Part shown: piece after piece, positions 10,604 through 22,087 of the stretch
Position numbering within the stretch: the stretch's first letter is position 1
Layout of the letters: every line of letters starts with the position of its first letter
Assembly: GCA_011033025.1 (NCBI GenBank)
Contig: WFMF01000159.1
Span: forward strand, 62,001 to 126,000
Origin: Beroe forskalii
Taxonomy: Eukaryota > Ctenophora > Nuda > Beroida > Beroidae
Direction of reading: 5' to 3'
Length of the DNA stretch: 64,000 nucleotides
Made by a program: the position numbers and the translations under genes
The notes under the pieces: generated by a model
Database searches by the model: none
The model's input: the letters and a program-made list of their open reading frames with translations, nothing else
What the model was told of the DNA's origin: nothing

Positions 10604-11915
10604 CTAAGGAAATGTGAAGTACTTCTAACAATAGCCAATGACAGTAGGAACCGGGTGGTCCAAAAAGAACGTTACAAAAGTAATGTAGTGTATCTTTGGG
10701 ATGTCACTGTTAGGTATTTGAAATTTACAAAATTTACCTTAAATGTTCGAATAACCAACAAAAACGGTTTAGTATATCTCAGTTCGAAATTTAAACAAGT
10801 TTGTTGTTCCCGTAGGTTGCAAATATTGGGATTTTTTGTAACAAAAATCCCCGTAGTAATTACTGTTCATGCCCACCAAATAAAATTGGCACGTGCCATT
10901 TCTTCTAAAATTTTGCTTTTGCTGACAAATTTTGAAAGATTTTTTACGTTTCGCATCAAACAATGGAAAAATAGATTAATTCTAATATTACAAATCCAAT
11001 TTGATCGTCTTCCTGAGCCTCTGCTTCATTAATTACTGTTCTAAATTTTTGAATTTCAATTGTTTTAACCATTTGACTAAATTATCTGTAACTATCTGAA
11101 AACTCATCTTTGAAACGAAATTTTACTGTTTTAGTACAGATAGTTCAAAATCTACCGCCCAACTCACACCTAAGATTTTAATTTTTAAACACGGGACAGC
11201 CTAAAAATTTAGAAATTTTCATAATTTGTTTGGAGTTCGAGCATGTTGAAAATCAACCTGGGGATTTTTACTTTTGAAAAACAGCCCCAAATTAAGAAAT
11301 TCTTTATTTTGATATTTACCTCCTAAGGGACGGAGGTACAATACAGGACATTTTCGCACTGAAAATTTGAAATTTACCTCAAAATTACAGTTTATTCAAA
11401 ACTGGACCTGATATACACATAACCCTACAAAAAAAACCACGTTTAACCCTTCCTTTTGCCATATCTCAGCTTCTGAAGGTTAAAAATGGTAGCTCTACTC
11501 CATGATCATTTTGAACATATATTGCCCGAAATATGCCGAAAGTTTCATCAAGATTGCTAAGAAAAACCTATGAGATATGTGCCTTTTTGTATCGCAAAAA
11601 GTGTACATAAAAGCACAATTGAAGGGTAAATTATGCAAGCTTGCATAGTTTGTCATGTCCAAATATGGAGATAAGCACGGTGTTGGTTTACATTTCATCT
11701 GCAGAGTGTGTAAAAGCTTGTGTAAACACACTTTCTTGCAATACAAAAATGCGCATGTCTCCGAGGTTTTTTGAGCAATCTTGATGAAACTTTCAGGAAA
11801 TTTCGGGCAATATGTGTGAAAATGATCATAGAGTAGCTAACATTTTGACCTTCAGAGGCTGAGAAAAGGCAAATAAACCGGTTTTTGTTGATAACTTGAA
11901 CATTTTTTGAGGTAG
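10604..11915. repeat. Diverged repeats upstream of the MSH4 exons
   Basis: 10650-10710 resembles the inner end of segment C ('ggtggtccaaaaagaacgtt', 'tttgggatgtcac'). 10855-11030 resembles 55955-56120 ('gtgccatttcttctaaaatt'). 11220-11430 resembles 57320-57510 ('cctcctaagg', 'atatacacat'). 11440-11915 is a pair of inverted blocks related to repeat A (3660-4000). No exon was recognised, though the first MSH4 exon could be hidden here. Confidence 0.5.
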
Positions 11916-13085
11916 ACATTTCAAATTTTTGGTGCAAAATTGTATGGTCCATACCAATGACATCCCAAAGTTTCATTTAGGAAATAAAAACAAAACCAAA
12001 GTCACAGCAGGTTACTTTTATAATGTTATTTTTGGACCATCCGGTGTAATGTTGTGCACTATACCATCAAAACTGGAAAATCCTCCTATTACTATCACAA
12101 GTACTATCACAAAAGCACAAATATCAAATTTTTTGAGTCCAATTTTTCTCTCTAGTGCAAAGTTAGATAAATTAATGGGATAAATTTACATAGGATTAGA
12201 TAAATCAGTAAATGAGATGTAGGTCTTTACATATTAACCATATATTGTTATATTGTGTCAATTCTAATTAATTTAGAAAAAGTTCTGCATCATTTTGGTT
12301 TGTCTTGTACTTACATGAGAGGGTGTCTTGAAGGGCATGGTTATTGAGCCACGTTCACTACGAGATACACTAGCATTTCCAACCAAAGGGGAAGGCTGAC
12401 CCAAAATACCTGAAGAGCTGGAGGATCAAGAAGCTGAAACACTTGGGAGCAAAGCAAAGCCTGAACAGAACCCTGTTGTTTCATTTCCTTGTTTAACATG
12501 CCATTCAGCAGGGACATCTGTTTAATTAGTCAGGTGAAGTGCTAAATTAAGTACTTACTTAGCTTTCTCTCCACTGATCAAATTAGACAAATGTTGCTTA
12601 ACTACTTAACTATACACTGCCATTCCACAGGAAATATTATAATTGATTATATATAGGGCTTAGTTAAAAAATCCATATTCCCACAATAAAGCTAAATTTC
12701 AATCATTCTTATTCAATCACTATAAAATCAGATTAATTAACAGGTTAAAGATAATGAAATCATTATCAGAAACTAACCAATTTGATTTTTCTTTTTTCTC
12801 AGGTTGGATCTTGACTGTGGACTATCAGAATCAGAATTGGAGAAGCTGATGTTATACTTTGATTGCTTTGTTTGCCCAATTTTCATCATCATTCATCACT
12901 TTAATGAAACCACTCTCTAATGAGCAAAATCATTTAATTTTTCCTTGTTCTGAATTGCATTCTTTTTTTATAAAAAAAGGCATTGAGAAAAGGTTAGTAA
13001 TTTGCTCTTAGTGTATTATAAGCCAATGCGATACTACAAATTAATGCATGCCTACAAGTACCCTGAAAACTGGCTAATATATGTA

Positions 13086-13265
13086 CTTTAGAGGCGTAAG
13101 ACGAACACGCAGACAATATAGAGCCCTGCGAGAGCAGGGCTCTATATAATATTTAAATGTCGACAGCGTAGCTGGAGACATTTAAATAATTTAGAGTGCG
13201 AGGCGAAGCGAAGCTGAGCCGAGCGCTCTAAATCATATTTCTGCGGTGAGTCTGAGCCTCTAAAG
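13086..13265. mobile_element. TA-flanked hairpin MITE, second copy
   Basis: Inverted counterpart of 4081-4259: CTTTAGAGGC ... GCCTCTAAAG, TA at 13084-13085 and 13266-13267. The three internal hairpins are kept, with loops reading 'gaggcgaagcgaagctgagccgag' in part. Confidence 0.65.
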
Positions 13266-13787
13266 TACTATAGTAGTCGAACAGTGTACAAAAGACACAC
13301 CCTGTACACAACAAGCACACATTACCTTATATGGTAATAATAGAAAATGCTTGTTAACACAAAACAAAAAAGCGCATAACTCAGCCGTTTTTTGAGCAAT
13401 TTTGATCAAACTTTCAGGATATTACGGGCAAGATATGACCAATACATTCCTGGAGTAGCTAACATTTCTGACCCTCAGAAATTGAGATATGACAGATAAA
13501 CCGGTGTTTTGGTTTAAAGTTACCGCTTAACAACTGGCTTTTCGGTCATAACTCCGCTTCTGGAGCTCAAAAATGAATCTAAACTTCACTGAGATGTTGC
13601 TTTTATGAAGCTCTAAATATCCTGAAAGTTTCATCAAGTTTGCTCTAAAAACCTCGGAGATATGCACATTTTTGTAACGCAAAAGCAAAGGTCGCGTAGA
13701 TGTGTATTTAAATTGGTGTGTCATAACAAACACATGATATAAAGCGCGAGTAGAACACGACTCTACGCATATAGTACTACCCTTTAA

Positions 13788-15815
13788 TGATAGCTGTCGA
13801 ATAGCTGCATATATGCAGCTATTTGGCCAAATAGTGGCATATATGACATCTTTTTGAAACTATGCCACAATACTAAGATGCAGCAGAGATGTAATAAAAA
13901 TGATTATCCTTTTCACAAAGTAGCCATTTATCTACAAGTAGCAAAAACCGCTTCAGTCTACCGACAATCGATAGTGAATTATAGATGGTTTTATACGCCC
14001 TATCACTAGTAAAAAATTTGAAAAGTGATTCCATGTTAAATTGTCCTAATGTCTGTTTTTTTATGTGATTGTGTCTGCGAAATTTGTTTAATATTAATTG
14101 TCATTAATCTAGGGAATGTTTAAAACAAAGCTGAAGCTTCAAGCTGTTAAGAATTTTCTAAAAATTGATTTTTCATCATCAAGGTTGGCATAAATTGATT
14201 TTTCCATATTTTATGTGGTCAAGAAATTTATGTGATTGTAGGAGAGCCTACCAAAATGATTTAAAATTGATACTATCCATTATGCCTTGAAATTAAAGAC
14301 TAATTGATGCTTGGAAGATACTTACATTAAGAATAATTCCCGCTTTTGTTAGAATAGTGTCATATATGCAGCTATTTACAGATTTCCTATTTTTGCTGAA
14401 AATCGGAACCCATTTCCTCTGGATAAGTATATTGCACCTTCCTTGCATAGATAAGAGTATGACCAATCATTTGGAACCCGTCTTAAAGCAGTGCCGAGTT
14501 GTCCAGTGTGATCCTTCATGAGTATCAAATGTTTCTAAATAGTGTCATATATGACACTTTTGTGCAAACTGTTAAATAGAGTCATTTTGCTATTTATTTT
14601 CATCTAGGCGTGTAAAATTTGTTGAATAAGGTTCAGTACTGAATAAACTTACATACTGGGCAATTTTTAAGCTCATTCCAATTTAAATCATATCTATTAT
14701 AAGGCAAAATATATAGTGAACTACGATCATTTTCTTTAATTCTTCGAATAACAACTATAAAAACAAACTGACAGCCATCCAGCATGGTTCCAATGAATAG
14801 TTAACCAACTTTGTATGTTATTGTAATCATTTTTCGATGCTTACAGCTATTATTGATCCAACAGCAGGTTGAATTTTTACAAAAGTGTCAAATATGACAC
14901 TTTTTTGAAACAAATTGACTTAAATGTCTCGTTATAAGACTTTTTCAGGTGATAATTGTTGAATATTATTTGTAACATCCTAGGTTTTGATTTGGGGATT
15001 CATTACAGAATCTAAACAATTTTCTTAGCCTTCCTGATAAGAAAAAGTGATTTGAGCCTTCAGAAAATTTGCCATATCAATCTAGCTATATCTCAGCCCA
15101 GCTTTGCACAGTCTTTATAAGTTTGGTTCTATTTCAAAGCTGCTGTTTCGTAGAAAACGTTAAAATAATATTCAGAGGCTCTCCTAGCAATTTTACCAAT
15201 TAAATTTAAGCTTTTTCAGGTAAAAATACCAAATTTTCAGAGGTCTTCATGAAAATTGGCCGATATCTCAATAACATTAGCATGAATGCCTCTATGGAAG
15301 TTTCCAATCGTCTCACAGGGCTCTTGTGGACAACTGATAAGTTTTTCAGAGACACAAATAGATTTTATTGAAAGTTATGGCACTTAAATGATGGTGTCAT
15401 TGAAATTGCAAAAGTGTCATATATGACACTATTTGGACCCTTTCTTCAGGAGGCATTCACAAAAAAGTAGCCATACTGGGTGTAAAATAAGCTATTGAAG
15501 GCATCAAGTATATCCTGAATTGAGCTTGGAAGGAATATTGAGGCTCTCCCACTTTTGGCTTATTTTAACAAACAAACTCCTAAAAATTTTATTTTTTTCG
15601 AAAAAAATGAAAATTTGGTCATTTTTGATGCTTCACTGTGAACAGAGTTGAATGAAAATCAAAGAAAAAATCATTGCTGCTTGAACTTCAAGCCTTCTAC
15701 TACTACTGTAAACAACTCCTGATGATTCCAGAAGTTGAAATCATTTCTAAAATTCAACTTGAAAACAATTGGGTAAATAGCTGCATATATACAGCTATTT
15801 GCTAGACACTTATCA
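13788..15815. mobile_element. TTAA-flanked element with palindrome array
   Basis: The element is bounded by TTAA at 13784-13787 and 15816-15819. The ends are imperfect inverted repeats: TGATAGCTGTCGAATAGC against TGATAAGTGTCTAGCAAATA on the other strand. A TTAA target suggests piggyBac- or Kolobok-type movement. It carries seven palindromes with a CATATATG-like core at 13800-13823, 13831-13850, 14353-14376, 14541-14558, 14884-14901, 15413-15430 and 15776-15799. Outer ones read ATAGCTGCATATATGCAGCT; inner ones AGTGTCATATATGACACT. No long open frame is seen, so it is non-autonomous. The left arm shows the site without it (near 3550-3560). Confidence 0.7.
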
Positions 15816-16634
15816 TTAAATTGGTCAAAACTTGTCGTGAGACTACTATAAAAGTATAAATATATAGCTTTCAGTAATAGTAAGGTCATTTAATAGAGTT
15901 GAACTGGGCAAATTGATACAGGCATGAAACCTTCACTAAGAGTTAGTTTTAGGTTTAATAACTTAATAAACATATCCTGAAAGTTCTCAAACTCAGATAC
16001 CTTGAGAACATTTTTAATGGGCCACACCCTTTTTTTGACTGCCCCAAATTCCCAAAAATTGCCAAAAATTTTATTTCAGCCCAACAAGGCATGTAGGGTG
16101 TCTAGAATTGGGTTTTTGATGACACTGAATTGATTCCCGATGTCAGTTTTTCATACTGACCTTCAGGTGAGGCCCTACATGGGACCACACCCATTTTTAA
16201 GCCTAAAAAATCAATAACCACACTTTGATCAATACACTTTGGTCCATACATATGGGTAGTCAAATTAATTTTGAGGACGCTGAGTCAATGCCTGATGTTT
16301 GTTTTGCACTCAGATGTTTCTATATGCCCCAGCCTTGACCACGCTGTGTTGGGCCCAAAATTGGGCCTGCAGCACCTTGTTTGCAAATTTTAGACATGAC
16401 CTTTCAAATTGATTGTACACTTTCTTAAACCTTAAATTGCTCTTAACGGTTAATTTCACAACTGCAGTTACTACTGTTATCACCGACTAAGTATTGATTA
16501 TCGGCCACATTTTTATGAAAACAATCCATCTGGAATATCCTTTGTTATTCAAGTTATGCCCATTCTCCATTTTGAGATCGTGAATTTGAAGTTAAGGAAA
16601 TGTCAAATTTACAAAAATTACAGCACATCATTAA

Positions 16635-17241
16635 AGGCCCCCGAACGCAAAATTTTGACTTTGGCTAATTCCAGAGATCTTAGGGCGTGAAGTACAATGT
16701 ACTTCGTCCCACCCTCTAACTCTAATTAGTTTAGCTGCTATGAGCGATTGAAAATAGGTCGGGCAGCAGAGAATCCATGTTTACATACCATAATTTGAAT
16801 AAACGGCAATCTTTGATGCCTCATAAGTAGACTTCTGAACAATCAATTTTGACCAACGTTTTTTTTGGTCTTTAGGTCGGAATGGTGTCTAAAAGATTAA
16901 GTGGTTGCCGAGTATGTCAAATCATTTTTACCGATCAATAATTGCATTTTGATTTACTGCTTGAATATCCGCTGTTCCCCTGCATATATTTTGTTAGAAT
17001 AACATGTAACATGCACTGTAATGTGATACGTATCGTCATCACGTTCGGGGAAATATCCGCCGTACTACTGGGAAAATTCTGCTGCCCTTTGAGGAATTTC
17101 GTAACTAAATTAGCTATTAGCGGCTTGGAGCATCATATAGAAACCGGATTTTCGCCCTTATTGTTCATACTTCACCTATAAGAACACATTCCGCCATAAA
17201 AAATGGAAAATTAAAATTTGAAATTTCATGGTCGGGGGCCT
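16635..17241 (+). mobile_element. TTAA-flanked MITE (607 bp)
   Basis: It starts AGGCCCCCGA and ends TCGGGGGCCT, with TTAA on both sides (16631-16634 and 17242-17245). The left arm at 6484-6487 and the third B copy near 41711 show the empty site with a single TTAA. This meets the target rule of piggyBac/Kolobok-type elements. A plus-strand open frame at 16942-17181 has no recognisable similarity. The second copy is at 1-268. Confidence 0.8.
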
Positions 17242-18232
17242 TTAAACAGTAGTAGCATAATAGAAAGTGCTCTCAAGGAACTGATTATAATCTGCACGTG
17301 CACAAAAAATAGTTTCCATAGCAACGGCACCAATTTGCACCATTTAGCCTTAATTTCTCTTGATAAGGTCAAAAAAATTTACAGCCATGGGGAAAATGGA
17401 TTCCTGGTGGCACTTTTTCATACTGACCTTCCTGTGAGGCTCTTCATGCATTCACGCCCACTTTTGAGGCCTGCATAAGCCTCCAAATACCAATAACCAC
17501 AATTCGGTTTAATGCATGAATGTGGGCAATCAAAACTATAGTTTTTGAGATCACTGAGTCGACTCTTGATGTTTGTTGTGGACTCAGAACTTCCTATATG
17601 GCCCCAGCCAGCCTTGACCATGAGTGAGGCCGACAGTCAACATAATGTATGTAGATCAGTGTCGAATTATTATGGTTTTTGGTGGTGCTGAATGGATTGC
17701 TGGTGTCAGTTTTTCTGTTTTGTATTCTAACCGCTCCTTGAGGAATGAGGATCTATCGACTGCCACACCTACTTTTGATTGCTGAGTAATTGAGTAATGA
17801 TTGAATGCATGTATGTTGTCTTGGTTATGATTTTCCTGGTCGCCCGACCAATTCTAGGTGATAGCTTTGCAGATTGCACCCAGATCTCACCTTTAGGATT
17901 CAGCATCAAACATGCCCACTCAAATTTGTGTTCTGAATGGAGGCCTAGAAGTGCCAGCTTCAATTTTACTGAACCTGCTTATCAGAGGATCCTCATGGTT
18001 AATCTTGATTCTTCGGAACTATCCCAAAGTTCAAATCCTTCTCGGGCTCTATTATTTATGCCTTCATGATCAGTGGTCATTCATCTTGAAGGTTTTTTCT
18101 TCTCTTCCAACAGCTGTAACAACCAATGACAGGAATGGAAGGATTCAAGTATATCAAGCTGGTGACAGTTAAGGAAGTGTAATCCTTGCCCTAGACCTTG
18201 CTGCAATGGCAACTTCTTATTTCTTTAACCCA

Positions 18233-18848
18233 AATTTTTTGGAAAACACGTTTCTGAGATAATGGTTGACCCAAAAGGTACACCACGTGGGCCAACTTTT
18301 TGGCCGGGTTTGGTACCCCAGACCCACTGGCGCCGCCGTGGTGCCATGCCCAAATATGGGCCTAAAATGGGCATATTTTTTCAAAAGCGACTTGGACAAG
18401 ATCTGAGGTGTGCAATCGATAGATAATGGCCCCCTGAGTTAGCATAAGAAATTTGAAGTCGATATCTCAAAAAATGGCCGAGTTATGGCCGAAAAACGTA
18501 TGCCCATATATGGGCATACGCTGTCGCTAAGTAAGCTTATTTTGGCCCATAACTTGGCCAAATATCAATATTTTTGAATGAAACCAACTTTATTCGATAG
18601 ATAGCATTGGTTTATGTATTCTCTGCAAGTATGGGGTTGATTGCTACTAAAATGGCCATTTGAGGTCCAAAAACCTCTAAAAACCACAAAATCACCATTT
18701 TCTCGGTTTGCGGTTTTGCGAAAATCGACTTTACATTTTTCGCTACTCCTCCGCCATTTTTTAATATTTTTGCACGAAATTTTCAGAATCGCTTTGAAAC
18801 TCAATTTCGCACTTATGTTATTGATCGAAATTTTGAGTTAGGCCCCCA
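18233..18848. other. Non-coding stretch with a perfect palindrome
   Basis: No gene or matched repeat. It is rich in 'gggcata' and 'tggcc' words. 18497-18520 is a perfect 24-bp palindrome centred on CATATATG (starts CGTATGCCCA). Confidence 0.5.
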
Positions 18849-18915
18849 AAAAAAATTTTTGGTCCGAGGACCAAAAATCCCCGGGGATTTTTGGTCCGAG
18901 GACCAAAAAAATTTT
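18849..18915. repeat. Nested palindrome
   Basis: A near-perfect palindrome of about 67 bp centred on CCCCGGGG near 18881. Each arm carries its own smaller palindrome TTTTTGGTCCGAGGACCAAAAA. Confidence 0.7.
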
Positions 18916-19156
18916 GTCGAGGTCAAGCTCATTGGCCAATCAGACCCTCTATGACAGATCCTTTGCAGTCTTAGGTCCAAAACTATGGAACAAAGTACCG
19001 AGCACTATTAAAGCAGTCGATAATTTTGACACGTTTAAAACTAACTTGTCGAACTACATTGCTTTGATACCGGACACTCCTCCGGTCATTGGGTACTGCT
19101 GCAACTGGTCTAACTCTCTGGTAGACTTCTCACCAGCGCGGTGGTCGGAACTCTGA
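18912..19156 (+). pseudogene. LINE ORF2 C-terminal fragment
   Basis: The frame reads LANQTLYDRSFAVLGPKLWN followed by KVPSTIKAVDNFDTFKTNL, the 'RSF..LGPKLWN.LP..I....F..FK..L' motif near the C-terminus of many Jockey/CR1-group reverse transcriptase proteins. It stops at 19156. Everything upstream, including the RT core, is missing; the nested palindrome sits directly at the truncation point. It is a dead fragment. Confidence 0.7.
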
Positions 19157-19199
19157 TGACCCTACGACTCAATGAAAACACAACCAAGTTACCAAGTTA

Positions 19200-19700
19200 G
19201 TTAGAAAGTATGGATTACACTGGCTTGATTACACTTGATTCCTGTCAATGGCAGTTGCAGCTGTTGGAATAGAAGTAAAACCATCTAAAAAAAGAAAACA
19301 AAAAACAAAAAAAAACAATACACCAGTTCTGACAAATGACAACAGTAATAGCCATGAGTCTGACCTGGGTTGGGTACCAATGCCATTTGCACTAGGCAAT
19401 AGGCAATAACATGGTTCCACAATGAACTCAGGCCTTCTGACACAGAATAAAACAAAATTTTATTTAGCATTTCATTGAACACACCTAAAATTACTAAAAA
19501 TATGTACGAACAAAAAGCTTATAATTATAAATGATTTCTGATTTCAGGGTAATATGGGAGTAATAATGATAGAGTGTTCTAGTTGAGGGATTCTGATTTC
19601 AGGGTAATAGGGGAACTCTAGCATTAGAGCATTCAAACAATAGGGTTCTGATTTCAGGGTGTTAGGGAATTATTATATTGATAGGGAGTTATATATTGTT
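19200..19700. repeat. Dispersed repeat, inverted copy at 39460-39740
   Basis: 'gatttcagggtaatagggg' occurs three times (19541, 19590, 19642). The reverse complement pattern is at 39495-39640, and the flanking 'acagaataaaac...' part also matches 39660-39730. 19205-19285 is the inverted splice-acceptor-like repeat seen at 3450. Confidence 0.55.
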
Positions 19701-20275
19701 AAGGAGTTAAATATTGTTAGAGCACTCTAGTATGAAGTGATCAAGGAACATAATCTGATATGTGTTTGACTTAGCTTACGCCGATAGAAGACCTCCTACC
19801 CAGTGTGGGTAGGCTTTCAAATGCTGGTGAAATGCAAGGTCGCAGGGCTGGAGGCTTATTGCTTCCTTTGAGTGTACCAGCACTTGAAGCTAGGATAGTC
19901 TTTATTTCTAGTATACTTTATTTTAAGAATATTTTATTGTGTTCATATAGTGTAAGCTAAATCAATTTTCTTAAAATGGAGTTTCAAACTCTTTCAACAT
20001 ACTAAGTCTATACCAAGACGTCTGTTCAATCTGAGGATATATTAATAATATATTATCTTTATTTAATCATCATAATGTAAATCTATGCTTCAGAAGTGTC
20101 AAAATATCCTGAAAACTAATTCTCTTATTGTAACAAGAGGGTGGATTCAATTGACTATTTTTGTATTATGGGAAATATCATTGAGTGTAACTGCTGCAGT
20201 TAGTATTATATTATAATATTATTATACTCGTGTGGCACTTTTTGGTCTACCAATATTTTTGAATTTTTCCTTTTT
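19701..20275. other. AT-rich DNA, nothing recognised
   Basis: No coding signal or repeat noted. It adjoins the 3' end of the LINE on the minus strand. Confidence 0.5.
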
Positions 20276-21395
20276 CTAGTACCGAGAATATTGCAGGGTG
20301 TTCCAGGTTCTGTTTTGCCATTCACTGGAGTCACCTTGCAGTTGTATTTCGAGAATTTTTACTTTCATATCATGTTTGATAGGCCCAAATTTAAGGGAGA
20401 AGTCATAAATTTTGAGGAGTTCTCGGACAACATTCCAGATGATGCTACCTTCATAGAAAAAGTTTTTGGATGGGGTGGGAGTTAACAGTCGAGTCTCTCT
20501 TCCATTTCTATCTGAAAGACTGAAATTTTCAAATAAACATATGGGAGTTCTGAACTTTAGAATCTTAAAAATTTCATTAGCACAGTGATAAATATATAAA
20601 TTTCTTACATTCATTATGCTATTTTTATTAAAGAGTGGTTTAGTGTTCTCTCTCCTGTAAAAATCACTACCTAGGATTTGTTTTCGAATTCTCTTGCTCT
20701 AGCACATGTTTTAAATTTGTTGAGGTAGGCTTCCTTATCTCCAAATAAAATTCTTATACATTTTTTCTGGAGTTTGAATAAAGGCTCAATTTTGTTGTTG
20801 GATACTCCTCCCCAGACAGTTATACCATATGCGAGATGACTCTCAAATAGTGTGTAGTAAAGGTTTTTAAACAGCTCATCCGGAATGTTGTCTTTAATCA
20901 AGTTAATGATACCTGCACTACAGGCAAGTTTTTTTGTCAGATTTTTAAGGTGAGTGTTCCAGTTGAGGTTCTCATCAATAGTCACTCCAAGAAATTTGGC
21001 TTCATTGACTTGTTTAATTTTAGTGTTATCAATTTTTAATATAAGGTTTTCAGCTGTGTTATTGGATTTTGGAGATTTGAAGTCAATGAAGCAGCATTTC
21101 GACATGTTGATGTGGAGTTTGTTTACAAGCATATAAAGGCTCACCTGTTCAAGAATTTTGTTAGCCCTATCGTAAACAAGTATTTGACTTGGTGCAGTAA
21201 TGAATATGTTTGTATCATCGGCAAATAGAACAAATTTGGATTCATTATTTATGTTAGGGAGATCATTAATGTACACCAGGAACAAAAGTGGGCCCAGGCA
21301 GCTGCCCTGCGGAACCCCAAACATAACTTGGAGCTCCTCAGAGGTTTCACCTAGAACATCAACATATTGCTTCCTATCATTATTATTATTATTAT
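20276..21395 (-). pseudogene. Jockey/CR1-group LINE, 5'-truncated reverse transcriptase
   Basis: Minus strand. The frame enters the RT palm with FGVPQGSCLGPLLFLVYIND and then FVLFADDTNIFI, the active-site FADD. It runs on through the thumb (NEAKFLGVTIDENLNWNTHL, YGITVWGG) to a stop near 20671. After one frameshift the conserved end continues: NRETKPLFNK-type, NIYHCANEIFKILKFRTP-like and NFFYEGSIIWN, stopping at 20276. The 5' side ends at an (ATT)n run near 21380, so endonuclease and RT fingers are absent. Truncation plus frameshift make it inactive. Confidence 0.85.
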
Positions 21396-22087
21396 CTCAA
21401 AGAATAGATAACATTACAATAACATTATCCTGCCTCTTATCGTAGGCACTAACATACTTTCAGTGAAATAACATTTCAAAGTAACTGAACATTTAAGGAT
21501 AGAAAAAAAACCTTTCCTCGAATATGGCTGATAAACTTCTCACAGAAGTTAAAACAAAAATATTGAATAAATTGAGCAATGAATTAATAATTTAATAAAT
21601 TGATAAATTAAATAAATAGGTATTTAAATAAATAAGTTATCCTGCAGAAGGAATTCATGAAATTGCTGTACATTATGGCCTCCCATAAAAACAAAAAGAA
21701 CCAACATATGCACTTCAATAAATAAAAAACAATTTCAATTCAAGTTTATAATAATAAACAAAAGGTAGACTTGCTGAAAAACATTCCATACTTCATGCTT
21801 ACATGCAATGATACTTAATTATTGTAGTCCAATATATATATATACAGATATTTAACAGATATAAAAACCTGACAGTCCAAATTCAGTTATAATCACAAAA
21901 TCCTGAAAGTTTTATATCTGACTTTTGATTTCTGATTTTTCACATTCTCACTTTACTGAGTCAGGCTGAGCACAGTCCAATTGAAGTCATTATTGCAAAA
22001 CTTTGGAAACACTTTGTCTTTGTCTTTGTAGAAACCTTTGGCTATAGAATGTGGCAATGTGCTGGCTGGGTTCTCTTTATAATGAGT
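21396..22087. other. AT-rich gap between two LINE relics
   Basis: Simple (ATT)n at 21378-21396 and A/T-rich sequence; probably the 3' untranslated end of the LINE that reads leftward from 23409. No gene seen. Confidence 0.5.

Larger units (their letters stand above)
11916..18232 (-). mobile_element. Long inverted repeat, right arm with insertions
   Basis: Read on the minus strand this is B (18232-15850), then a copy of repeat A, then C (13080-11916). Compared with the left arm it has gained repeat A between B and C (breakpoint in 'atatttata|ttagcc'), a 2028-bp element inside A (13788-15815) and a 607-bp element inside B (16635-17241). Matching stretches differ by scattered substitutions and small indels, so the duplication is not recent. 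No protein is encoded. Confidence 0.75.
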
